In this document: positions 6,545-12,147 of the stretch, piece by piece | How positions within the stretch are numbered: the stretch's first letter is position 1 | Layout: every line of letters starts with the position of its first letter | Translations under genes and position numbers: made by a program | The notes under the pieces: model-generated | What the model saw: only the letters and a program-made list of their open reading frames with translations | Database searches by the model: none | What the model was told of the DNA's origin: nothing | NCBI GenBank assembly: GCA_964592455.1 | Contig: CAZQDQ010000021.1 | Span: 1 to 12,712 of the forward strand | Direction of reading: 5' to 3' | DNA length: 12,712 nucleotides | From: MFAQ01 sp964592455 | Lineage (GTDB): Bacteria > Patescibacteriota > Microgenomatia > UBA1400 > MFAQ01

Positions 6545-6573
6545 ATTATACTATCGGCCTATTTTATAGTCAA
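6545..6573 (-). promoter_or_regulatory. Consensus sigma70-type promoter for the upstream ORF and 60-aa gene
   Basis: The minus strand shows TTGACT (6568-6573), exactly 17 bp, then TATAAT (6545-6550), giving a start near 6538. It is one of the best promoters of the window. Its -35 overlaps the -35 position of the divergent copy-2 promoter. Confidence 0.8.
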
Positions 6574-6588
6574 GCTACCTATATATCG

Positions 6589-6597
6589 TGTTATAAT
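6589..6597 (+). promoter_or_regulatory. Extended -10 promoter of the second 110-aa gene
   Basis: TGTTATAAT is identical to the copy-1 promoter at 5837-5845. Its -35 position (about 6569-6574) is shared with the divergent promoter at 6545-6573. Confidence 0.7.
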
Positions 6598-6612
6598 TTG
6601 AGGGTAAATTTA
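6589..6612 (+). repeat. 24-bp promoter/leader block, copy 2
   Basis: Identical to 5837-5860. After the block the two leaders differ (this one is about 10 nt longer) until the ribosome site. Confidence 0.85.
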
Positions 6613-6634
6613 AACCATAAGGTAAGGAGATTTT

Positions 6635-6967
6635 GTGAATATAACACTTGATGACTCACAATCGCTGGACGTCTTAAGTACGTTAATTACCAGGTTAAGT
6701 ACTGGAGCAATTCGTGAGGTTGCATACTCAAATCGGGCTGTGTATTGTGCGTACTATTCTTCAGATAACTCGTTAGTTGAATATCAGCTCTTTAATAGGT
6801 CTGGTGCGACTATTTTGTCTGTTCATTTTCAAGAAAGTGTGGCAGAGACTGAACTCAACAAAAAGAATGAGACTCCTTTTGATATTATTACTCGCTGGAT
6901 GGAACGCATCCGCAAGAATCCTCGCATTCAGGACTCAACTGCTAGATTTTTGAGTCACACTACTTAA
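6635..6967 (+). CDS. Small protein of unknown function, 110-aa family, copy 2
   Basis: A 110-aa paralog of the protein at 5875-6207 with exactly the same length. The N-terminal and central parts have drifted (for example AVYCAYYSSDNSLVEYQLFNRSGATILSV), while TP-x-D...RWMER and the terminal DSTARFLSHTT are retained. The invariant C-terminus suggests a binding or recognition tail. It starts with GTG, chosen because AAGGAG (6624-6629) is 5 nt upstream and because the alignment with copy 1 begins there (MNI-x-L). It has its own promoter and terminator. Its stop TAA is about 25 nt before the stop of the converging clpB. Confidence 0.85.
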   Translation: MNITLDDSQSLDVLSTLITRLSTGAIREVAYSNRAVYCAYYSSDNSLVEYQLFNRSGATILSVHFQESVAETELNKKNETPFDIITRWMERIRKNPRIQDSTARFLSHTT

Positions 6968-6974
6968 GTTAATA

Positions 6975-7000
6975 AACCCGGAGATATCCGGGTTATTTTA
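6975..7000 (+). terminator. Terminator between the copy-2 gene and clpB
   Basis: AACCCGGA (6975-6982) pairs perfectly with TCCGGGTT (6987-6994) around GATA, followed by ATTTTA. The clpB stop codon (6993-6995) lies at the end of the stem. The minus side lacks a clean T run, so clpB termination here is less certain. Confidence 0.75.
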
Positions 7001-9110
7001 TGGTTAATTTATTGTCTTTAAAGCTGGCAGTGTATTTTTTTTCAGCTTCAATTTTGTTTTCCAAAATCAGTAGGGCCAATTCGTCTTCAATTTTGTTTTG
7101 GATAACTCGACGAATGGGGCGGGCTCCATAAATTTTGTCGTATCCGTAAAGTATGACCATATCGGCAATGGATTGGTCAAAGTTTATTTGATATCCTTTT
7201 TCCTCTAGTTTTTGACTTAGATTATTTAGTTGTATTTGAACAACGTCCTTAATATTTTCTTTGGTTAACTGGTTAAAAGTGACAATCTGGTCTATACGAT
7301 TTAAGAATTCTGGTTTAAAGAACTTTTTTAACTCTTCAAAAACTTTTGCCTGAATATCTAGCCCATTTAGCTTTTCATCCAAGTGAAAGTGGGCTCCTAA
7401 GTTGCTTGTCATGATAATAACGGTATTTTTAAAACTTACGGTTCTCCCCTTGCCGTCGGTTAATCTACCGTCATCTAGAATTTGCAAAAAAGCGTTAAAA
7501 ATAAGAGGGTGTGCTTTTTCAACTTCGTCGAACAAAATTACACTGTATGGTTTGCGCCGAACTTGTTCCGTCAGTTGACCACCATCTTCAAAACCTATAT
7601 ACCCCGGAGGAGCGCCTAAAAGGCGAGAAATTGAGTGCCCCTCTGTATACTCGGACATGTCAATTCTGATCAAGAACTTTTCATCTCCAAAAAGTTCTCT
7701 GCTAAGTGTTTTGGCCGTTTCAGTTTTACCAACTCCGGTTGGCCCCAAAAATAAAAATGAGGCTATTGGTCTAGTTTCATCAGAAAGTCCCGCTCTAGAG
7801 CGACGGATGGCATTGGCAACGGCATTTATTGCTTTGTCCTGGCCGATAACTGAAGAATTAATTTTATCCTCAAGATGAATAAGTTTTTGAGTTTCGCTGC
7901 CAGTAATGCGACCAACTGGAATACCAGTCCAACGGGAAATAACCTTTGCAATGTCATCACTGTCTACCTCCAACTTAAGTAGGCGGTCTTCTTGAGGTAT
8001 TTTATTCCATTTGGCTTCTAATTCTTGTAGTTTTCTTTGAAGCTCCGGCAGCTTACCATATTTTAGACTGGCAGCCTCTTCTAATCTAACTTCTTTTTCG
8101 GCTTTGTCTAGTTGAATTTTCAACTGATCAATGTTTGTTTGGAGATCGTTTATATTTTGAATAATTTCCTTTTGCTGTGTCCAGTTTTTTTCTAACTTCT
8201 CTATTTGTTTATTTTTTTCTTGTTTTTCTTTTTCTAGCAAATCCTTTCTCTTTAGAGCTGACTCGTTTTTGTCGGACTTAAGTGCGGCTAGCTCAATATC
8301 GATTTGAGTAGTTTTGCGCTTTAAGAGGTCGAGCTCTGCTGGCATGGATTCAATTTCAATTTTTAGCCCAGATGAAGCCTCGTCTATAAGATCTATTGCT
8401 TTGTCTGGCAAAAAGCGGTCGGGAATATAGCGCACCGACAAATTAACAGCAGAAACAAGAGCGTCGTCATTTATTTTTAGTTTGTGGTGTACTTCATACT
8501 TTTCTTTTAGGCCACGAAGGATTGAGATGCTGTCCACTTGAGAGGGTTCTTCGACCAAGACTGGCTGAAACCTTCGCTCCAGTGCAGCATCTTTTTCGAT
8601 ATATTTTCGATATTCATCAATTGTAGTTGCTCCTATAAGATGAAGCTCTCCTCTGGCTAAAGCAGGTTTTAGTATGTTGGCAGCGTCAACTGCCCCCTCT
8701 GCATTGCCAGCTCCAACTAAGGTGTGTAGCTCATCAATAAATAAAATGTATTGGCCCGCCGCAGCTTTGACCTCTTCCACAATACCTTTTATTCTTTTTT
8801 CAAATTCGCCTCTGTAAGCTGCTCCTGCCAAAATTGTGGCAAGATCTAAAATAAGAATGTCCCTACCTTTTATGGAGTCTGGAACGTCGCCATCTACTAT
8901 ACGATTAGCCAGGCCTTCTACTAAAGCGGTTTTGCCGACGCCTGGGTCGCCGATAAGAACAGGGTTATTTTTGGTGCGACGAGAGAGGACCTGCATGACA
9001 CGCCTGATTTCGCTATCTCTACCGATAACAGGATCTAGTTTTCTCTGCCTAGCTTTTTCGGTTAAATTAAGAGTGAAGCGAGAAAGAAAGTTTTGATTTT
9101 GGTCTTCCAT
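6993..9110 (-). CDS. clpB: ClpB-type protein disaggregase lacking the N-terminal domain
   Basis: A 705-aa Hsp100 ATPase; with DnaK it extracts polypeptides from aggregates. AAA1 has Walker A GDPGVGKT (54-61), pore loop AYRGEFE, Walker B YILFIDE (121-127) and arginine fingers in LERRF (178-181). Residues about 250-375 are a long charged coiled coil, the ClpB M domain that docks DnaK. AAA2 has GPTGVGKT (456-463), pore loop GYIG, Walker B VILFDE (524-529) and a sensor-2 region GARPIRR. There is no I/L-G-F/L ClpP-docking loop, so ClpB fits better than ClpC/ClpA. Usual length is about 860 aa: the whole Clp_N domain is absent, as in the short ClpB isoform of E. coli, and the upstream DNA is promoter, not coding. 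The start at 9110 has no ribosome site and a -10 box 7 nt away. A CIRCE operator indicates heat-shock control by HrcA. Confidence 0.96.
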   Translation of the reverse strand: MEDQNQNFLSRFTLNLTEKARQRKLDPVIGRDSEIRRVMQVLSRRTKNNPVLIGDPGVGKTALVEGLANRIVDGDVPDSIKGRDILILDLATILAGAAYRGEFEKRIKGIVEEVKAAAGQYILFIDELHTLVGAGNAEGAVDAANILKPALARGELHLIGATTIDEYRKYIEKDAALERRFQPVLVEEPSQVDSISILRGLKEKYEVHHKLKINDDALVSAVNLSVRYIPDRFLPDKAIDLIDEASSGLKIEIESMPAELDLLKRKTTQIDIELAALKSDKNESALKRKDLLEKEKQEKNKQIEKLEKNWTQQKEIIQNINDLQTNIDQLKIQLDKAEKEVRLEEAASLKYGKLPELQRKLQELEAKWNKIPQEDRLLKLEVDSDDIAKVISRWTGIPVGRITGSETQKLIHLEDKINSSVIGQDKAINAVANAIRRSRAGLSDETRPIASFLFLGPTGVGKTETAKTLSRELFGDEKFLIRIDMSEYTEGHSISRLLGAPPGYIGFEDGGQLTEQVRRKPYSVILFDEVEKAHPLIFNAFLQILDDGRLTDGKGRTVSFKNTVIIMTSNLGAHFHLDEKLNGLDIQAKVFEELKKFFKPEFLNRIDQIVTFNQLTKENIKDVVQIQLNNLSQKLEEKGYQINFDQSIADMVILYGYDKIYGARPIRRVIQNKIEDELALLILENKIEAEKKYTASFKDNKLTIK

Positions 9111-9117
9111 AATTTAT

Positions 9118-9146
9118 AGAATAGCCCAAAATTGGCACTCAGTCAA
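9118..9146 (-). promoter_or_regulatory. clpB promoter (leaderless)
   Basis: The minus strand has TTGACT (9141-9146), exactly 17 bp, then TATTCT (9118-9123), ending 7 nt before the clpB ATG. The transcription start falls within one base of the ATG. Confidence 0.75.
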
Positions 9147-9158
9147 GTAGAGTGATAA
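9132..9158. promoter_or_regulatory. CIRCE heat-shock operator (HrcA site) of clpB
   Basis: The plus strand reads TTGGCACTC, nine bases, GAGTGATAA. The CIRCE consensus is TTAGCACTC-N9-GAGTGCTAA, so 16 of 18 arm positions match and the spacing is exact. It covers the -35 box of the clpB promoter and ends against the htpX stop codon. A repressor bound here would block polymerase. HrcA itself is not in the window. Confidence 0.85.
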
Positions 9159-10061
9159 CTAAAATCCCTTAAGGGCTTTGATGCGATCTTTGACTGGAGG
9201 GTGAGTATTGAATAGCCCTGCGAACCAACCAATACTGTCATGGTGGTTTTTGAGTGGGTTGGCAATATAAAGATGGGCAGTGGCTTTGTTCGCTACCTCT
9301 AAAGGTTCGGTATCTTTGGTAATTTTTTCTAAAGCGCTTATTAACCCCTCGGGATTTTTGGATAGAGCAACAGCCCCGGCATCTGCAAAAAACTCTCTAC
9401 GGCGAGATACTGCCAATTGGATGAGTTGGGCAATAATTGGAGATAATATAGCAAGAACCAATCCAACAACAAACATAATTGCATCTAAGTTTCCACCGCT
9501 CTCTTCTTTTTTTCTACCTCCAAACATGTTGGCACGAAGTAGCCAGTCTGCCAAAAGGGTAATTGATCCGACCAGTATTGAGATAATGCCCATAAGGCGT
9601 ATGTCGTAGTGTTTTACATGCGAAAGTTCGTGGGCCACTACACCTTCGATTTCGGAGCGATTTAGACGAGACAGCAGCCCTGTGGTGGCACAAACAACTG
9701 CGTGCTGTGGGTCTCTACCTGTAGCAAAAGCGTTCATGGCTGTATCGTCAATAACGTAAAGCTTTGGAGTAGGTATTTGAGCAACTTTGGATAAGTTTTC
9801 TGTAACAGTATAATAATCAAAAAATTCTTTTCTGGTTGCGAGTCTGGCTCCAGACATAGAAAGAATAATTTTGTCGGAATAGTAATAACTACCAACACTG
9901 GTAAGTGTTGAAAAAATTAAGGCAATTAAAAGTGCGGAGCTGTCGGCTCCTATTGCATAGCTTATAAAGTAGGCCGCCGCTGAGACAAAAGCGATGAACC
10001 CACCAATTATCAAGCTACTTTTAAATTTATTTTCTTCTACAATTTCGTAATAGTTTTTCAT
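9159..10061 (-). CDS. htpX: HtpX-like M48 membrane zinc metalloprotease
   Basis: A 300-aa membrane protease of the inner membrane that cleaves misfolded membrane proteins in characterised relatives. Two N-terminal membrane helices (about 17-38 and 41-60) precede the cytosolic catalytic part. The zinc motif HELSH is at 144-148, with the third ligand Glu at about 223 in RRREFFADAGA. DDTAMNAFATGRDPQHAVVC is the typical substrate-groove strand. Two further hydrophobic segments lie at about 156-176 and 193-217. Length is normal. The ATG overlaps the lemA TGA as ATGA, so it is translated coupled to lemA. It lies directly upstream of clpB, another quality-control gene, with no terminator seen between. 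Confidence 0.95.
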   Translation of the reverse strand: MKNYYEIVEENKFKSSLIIGGFIAFVSAAAYFISYAIGADSSALLIALIFSTLTSVGSYYYSDKIILSMSGARLATRKEFFDYYTVTENLSKVAQIPTPKLYVIDDTAMNAFATGRDPQHAVVCATTGLLSRLNRSEIEGVVAHELSHVKHYDIRLMGIISILVGSITLLADWLLRANMFGGRKKEESGGNLDAIMFVVGLVLAILSPIIAQLIQLAVSRRREFFADAGAVALSKNPEGLISALEKITKDTEPLEVANKATAHLYIANPLKNHHDSIGWFAGLFNTHPPVKDRIKALKGF

Positions 10062-10645
10062 AAATCAATCTTTGCATCTTTCATTTCTTCTTCAGAAACA
10101 GAAAGATGAGCGCCTGTTGTGGCTGTTTCAATTCCCCTTTGAGGTTTAAAACCAAACCAGTTTGCGATCATATTGCTCGGGAAGACAACAAGCTTTTGGT
10201 TAAAGTCTGCAGTAAGGTCAATAACCACTCTTCTGGCATAGGCCAATTTGTCGGAGGTGTCGGTAAGCTCATCCATAAGTTTGCTTATTACTTTTTCGGC
10301 TTTTAGCTCCGGATTACTTTCTACAAATATATGGAGCTTGGGAATTAAATCAGTTAGTGCTTGACTAGCTTTATCAATTTTTTTCATATCTCCACTTTGA
10401 GCATTGTCGACCGCTTTCCTGGCAGAGGTAAGGCTATCGTATATGTCCTTTTCGTGTTTTAGGTAGCTTTTGGCAGAACTTTCTAAATTGGGAATAAGGG
10501 TGGCTTGTCTTTTAAGCTGGTTACCTATGTCTTGAATGGAAGCATTGATCCTGGTAAGAGCAGTTTGAAGCCAGTTGTACAAAGAAACAACATAGCCAAA
10601 AAGTACAAAAATAAAAATTATTAAACCTAAAAAATATGGATTCAT
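10058..10645 (-). CDS. lemA: LemA family membrane protein
   Basis: A 195-aa LemA-type protein. One N-terminal membrane helix (about 4-22) is followed by a helical-bundle domain with the family signature: YNWLQTALTRINASIQDIGNQLKRQATLIPNL, then a helix with HE...L-x-x-AR. The last 25 residues include NWFGFKPQRG and an acidic tail. LemA proteins often sit beside M48 proteases of the HtpX type, as here (4-nt overlap). Their biochemical role is unclear; an accessory role for the protease is inferred from neighbourhood. Only a weak purine stretch (AAGAAA) precedes the ATG. Confidence 0.93.
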   Translation of the reverse strand: MNPYFLGLIIFIFVLFGYVVSLYNWLQTALTRINASIQDIGNQLKRQATLIPNLESSAKSYLKHEKDIYDSLTSARKAVDNAQSGDMKKIDKASQALTDLIPKLHIFVESNPELKAEKVISKLMDELTDTSDKLAYARRVVIDLTADFNQKLVVFPSNMIANWFGFKPQRGIETATTGAHLSVSEEEMKDAKIDL

Positions 10646-10672
10646 TTTCTTAAAAAACTTTGCTAATAATTA

Positions 10673-10681
10673 ATTTTATCA
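10673..10681 (-). promoter_or_regulatory. Probable extended -10 promoter of lemA-htpX
   Basis: The minus strand reads TGATAAAAT, 27 nt before the lemA ATG, giving a leader of about 21 nt. No clear -35 is present. An inverted repeat begins at its upstream edge. Confidence 0.45.
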
Positions 10682-10699
10682 TTAGATGGCAAGTCTAAT
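10681..10699. repeat. Inverted repeat at the lemA promoter, possible operator
   Basis: ATTAGA (10681-10686), seven bases, TCTAAT (10694-10699). The arms lie over the -35 side of the putative lemA promoter. It is AT-rich and short, so chance is possible. Confidence 0.35.
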
Positions 10700-10747
10700 A
10701 ATTTTGAATAAGTGTTTTGTTCTTTTTTTCACATAGTTTTCACCACC

Positions 10748-10775
10748 AAAAAACCACCCTTACAAGTGGCTTTTT
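10748..10775 (-). terminator. Terminator of the RRM protein gene
   Basis: On the minus strand AAAGCCAC pairs with GTGGTTTT (10766-10773 with 10750-10757, one G-T pair) around an 8-nt loop, followed by T. It lies 17 nt past the stop codon. Confidence 0.7.
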
Positions 10776-10791
10776 GGATTAAGAGGTTTTT

Positions 10792-11073
10792 TTAACGACC
10801 TCCAAATGAACGAGCAGGTCTCTCCTCTTTAGGGCGAGCTTCGTTAACGATGATGTTGCGACCATCGATGTCGGTACCATTGAGTTTTTCAATAGCGGCT
10901 TTTGCTTCTTCCGCGTTCTCGAATTCGACAAAACCGAATCCCTTGCTTCTGCCGGAGAATTTATCGGAAATAACAGTTACTTCACCTAGAGCACCAAAGG
11001 GAGAGAACATCTCCTGGAGTCTGGATTGAGTAACACTGTAGGGTAGGTTCCCTACGTATAAACGAACAGCCAT
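10792..11073 (-). CDS. Small single-RRM RNA-binding protein
   Basis: A 93-aa protein made almost only of one RNA recognition motif. RNP2 is LYVGNLPYSV (about residues 5-14) and RNP1 is KGFGFVEF, both with the aromatic residues that stack on RNA bases. The short tail RPKEERPARSFGGR is basic and glycine/arginine-flavoured. Bacterial single-RRM proteins of this type bind single-stranded RNA, and some are induced by cold. The start is placed at MAVRLYV (11073) because AAAGGAG lies 8 nt upstream; an in-frame ATG at 11112 would add 13 residues (MMIMVGESRKEPE) that the family does not have. Monocistronic, with a terminator downstream and a leader of perhaps 80 nt. Confidence 0.92.
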   Translation of the reverse strand: MAVRLYVGNLPYSVTQSRLQEMFSPFGALGEVTVISDKFSGRSKGFGFVEFENAEEAKAAIEKLNGTDIDGRNIIVNEARPKEERPARSFGGR

Positions 11074-11162
11074 TTCTGGCTCCTTTCTACTTTCCCCCAC
11101 CATAATCATCATAGTGAAAGACTAACTGTAAAAGATAAAGTTAAGATGATTTAACTAAGGGT

Positions 11163-11171
11163 ATTCTATCA
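11163..11171 (-). promoter_or_regulatory. Possible extended -10 promoter of the RRM gene
   Basis: The minus strand reads TGATAGAAT about 90 nt upstream of the start codon, which would give a long leader. The -35 is weak. A TATGAT box nearer the gene is an alternative. Confidence 0.35.
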
Positions 11172-11180
11172 GAAAACGGC

Positions 11181-11399
11181 TTACTTTGAGTTTTGGATTT
11201 CTTTTATCTCTTTTTTTATTTCCGATATCATTGACTGGTAGGTTTGGGCAAGGCTAGTAGCTAGGTCATAGGCGTTGTTGTCGTGCCAGTCACAGCCACT
11301 GCCACAAGCTTCACCTTGTTCTAACAAAGTATTTTTTAGTTTTACCTCTAGATCTTTTAGATTTGACTTCAGATTGTTTATTTTTTCAACCTTGGTCAT
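11181..11399 (-). CDS. Stand-alone Gre-factor-like coiled-coil protein, 72 aa
   Basis: Two long charged helices (about 1-27 and 42-70) flank a turn C-G-S-G-C-D-W-H-D-N-N-A-Y-D (31-45). The turn and second helix align with the N-terminal coiled coil of transcript-cleavage factor GreA: E. coli G-D-L-K-E-N-A-E-Y-H-A-A against C-D-W-H-D-N-N-A-Y-D-L-A. Both acidic residues known to coordinate Mg in the RNA polymerase active site (Asp41, Glu44) have acidic counterparts (Asp, Asp). The C-terminal FKBP-like domain of GreA is absent; usual GreA length is about 158 aa. Function is inferred: it may enter the polymerase secondary channel. CGSGC plus His could alternatively bind metal. The start is ATG 11399, with a -10 box 8 nt upstream; a TTG at 11417 is less likely because it lies upstream of that -10 box. 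Confidence 0.7.
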   Translation of the reverse strand: MTKVEKINNLKSNLKDLEVKLKNTLLEQGEACGSGCDWHDNNAYDLATSLAQTYQSMISEIKKEIKEIQNSK

Positions 11400-11407
11400 T
11401 GTACCTA

Positions 11408-11416
11408 ATTTTACCA
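11408..11416 (-). promoter_or_regulatory. Extended -10 promoter of the Gre-like gene (leaderless)
   Basis: The minus strand reads TGGTAAAAT, ending 8 nt before ATG 11399. The predicted start leaves a leader of about 1-2 nt, and no ribosome site is present. Confidence 0.55.
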
Positions 11417-11456
11417 ATATTACAGCGAAGGGCTAGAGAATTTAGGATCAAGGTCG

Positions 11457-11462
11457 TAAAAT
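11457..11462 (+). promoter_or_regulatory. Possible -10 box of the tRNA-Asp gene
   Basis: TAAAAT lies 9 nt before the first base of the mature tRNA. No good -35 at 16-18 bp is seen. Confidence 0.35.
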
Positions 11463-11471
11463 ATCTTTGTT

Positions 11472-11548
11472 GGGGCTGTAGCGCAGCTGGTTAGCGCGTC
11501 TCCCTGTCACGGAGAAGGTCGTGGGTTCGAATCCCATCAGCCTCGCCA
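11472..11548 (+). tRNA. tRNA-Asp (anticodon GTC), CCA encoded
   Basis: A 77-nt cloverleaf. The acceptor GGGGCTG (11472-11478) pairs with CAGCCTC (11538-11544) with one G-T pair, discriminator G73 as expected for tRNA-Asp, and genomic CCA at 11546-11548. The anticodon GTC is at 11506-11508 in a TCTCC/GGAGA stem (anticodon loop CTGTCAC). The T arm is GTGGG-TTCGAAT-CCCAT. A D arm of GCGC/GCGC encloses AGCTGGTTA. It is followed by a terminator and by two cassettes that repeat its 3' end. Confidence 0.97.
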
Positions 11549-11550
11549 TG

Positions 11551-11580
11551 AAAAATCTCTCCCTTGTGGAGGGATTTTTT
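11551..11580 (+). terminator. Terminator of tRNA-Asp
   Basis: AAAAATCTCTCC pairs with GGAGGGATTTTT (12 bp, one G-T) around CTTGT, with a T6 tail, beginning 2 nt after the CCA. Confidence 0.9.
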
Positions 11581-11590
11581 GTGGCCAAAA

Positions 11591-11684
11591 ATGGGATTCG
11601 AAAGCCGGACCTGAACCTGTAACAGTTTCAGGGAGGCAGGCTCGAAGCGACGAAGTCGACTGAGAGGAATCCCATCAGCCTCGC
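11591..11684 (+). other. Structured cassette A after tRNA-Asp
   Basis: It begins with ATGGGATTCGAA, an exact inverted copy of tRNA bases 11526-11537, and ends with the direct 18-bp tRNA copy, so GGGATTC and GAATCCC arms can close a long stem (9 bp with flanking AT). Inside, CCTGAA-c-CTGT pairs with ACAG-t-TTCAGG (11610-11632) with one mismatch. Then come GAGGCAGG and a second small hairpin CGAC-GAA-GTCG flanked by CTC/GAG (11641-11664) that is absent from cassette B. No credible ORF is present. Confidence 0.7.
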
Positions 11685-11690
11685 AGATAG

Positions 11691-11716
11691 AAAAGTCTCC
11701 TTTATGGGGCTTTTTT
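11691..11716 (+). terminator. Terminator between cassettes A and B
   Basis: AAAAG-t-CTCC pairs with GGGGCTTTT around TTTAT, then a T run. Its position relative to the tRNA 3' copy is the same as for the tRNA's own terminator, which suggests the tail and terminator were duplicated together. Confidence 0.7.
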
Positions 11717-11729
11717 GTTTGCCAAGAAA

Positions 11730-11801
11730 ATGGTATTCGAAAGACCAGTCTGGTTTTGTGACAAACCCAGATGAGGCAGGAAGGAATCCCATCAGCCTCG
11801 C
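11730..11801 (+). other. Structured cassette B after tRNA-Asp
   Basis: Same plan as cassette A: inverted T-arm copy ATGGTATTCGAA (one mismatch), GAAAG, a hairpin TCTGG-t-TTTGT / ACAAA-c-CCAGA (11749-11771), GAGGCAGG, and the direct 18-bp tRNA copy. The inner hairpin has the same shape as in A but a different sequence. No terminator follows; the converging 105-aa gene ends 22 bp further. Confidence 0.7.
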
Positions 11802-11823
11802 AAATTAGATGGTTTATCACTGT

Positions 11824-12141
11824 TTATTTGTTTTTACTGTGAAGTTGGTAGTACTTTTGGATATTATCCAGAAGTTTTCCCGTTGCGTTTCCCATATTTC
11901 CCTCGTCTTGTGAATGGAGGTAGTACTCTAGTTCACTAGCCACCATTCCAATTTCTGCCAAATCTGTATCTTTGTCTTTTGATGAACTCCATATGAACTC
12001 TCCTACATTAGAAAGCTCATACACATTAATTTTTTTGTCGTAGTAATCTTTGATGGCTCTCAAAAACGCCTCTTCCTTTTCTAAGTCAGGAAGATTATCG
12101 TAGTCTTTGATATATGTCTGCTCAAAATATCTTGATGCCAT
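11824..12141 (-). CDS. Small acidic protein of unknown function
   Basis: A 105-aa soluble protein that I do not recognise, largely helical and rich in Asp/Glu/Lys and Tyr. Segments DNLPDLEKEEAFLRAIKDYY, GEFIWSSSKDKDTDLAEIGMVASELEYYLHSQ and GKLLDNIQKYYQLHSKNK look like three helices. No membrane segment, cysteine or catalytic motif is seen. The start at 12141 is favoured by a TAAAAT box exactly 6 nt upstream and the lack of a ribosome site, the leaderless pattern. No clear terminator follows on the minus strand. It lies next to the tRNA-linked cassettes but faces them. Confidence 0.75.
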   Translation of the reverse strand: MASRYFEQTYIKDYDNLPDLEKEEAFLRAIKDYYDKKINVYELSNVGEFIWSSSKDKDTDLAEIGMVASELEYYLHSQDEGNMGNATGKLLDNIQKYYQLHSKNK

Positions 12142-12147
12142 AGCTCG

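Larger units (their letters stand above)
11529..11801 (+). repeat. Three direct copies of the tRNA-Asp 3' end (att-like)
   Basis: GAATCCCATCAGCCTCGC occurs exactly at 11529-11546 (inside the tRNA), 11667-11684 and 11784-11801, periods 138 and 117 bp. Identity stops at GC: only the tRNA copy continues to CCA, the others read GCAGA and GCAAA. Displaced 3' ends of a tRNA gene are the classic footprint of site-specific integration, but the intervals are far too short for an integrase element and contain no credible gene. Confidence 0.9.

Noticed and set aside
10792..11112. Longer RRM protein starting at 11112
   Set aside because: The good ribosome site lies before the ATG at 11073, and the extra 13 residues do not resemble the family.
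11529..11801. CRISPR array or integron attC array
   Set aside because: Only three repeats with unequal spacing, spacers that share structure, and repeats that are part of a tRNA exclude CRISPR. No integron core motif or integrase is seen, although folded-site recombination stays open.
11491..11820. 109-aa minus-strand frame containing EADGIRTHDLLRDRETR
   Set aside because: This is the antisense of tRNA-Asp and of its repeated 3' end; EADGIRTHDL-like peptides are a known artefact of translating tRNA genes backwards. The triple EADGI simply reflects the three 18-bp copies.
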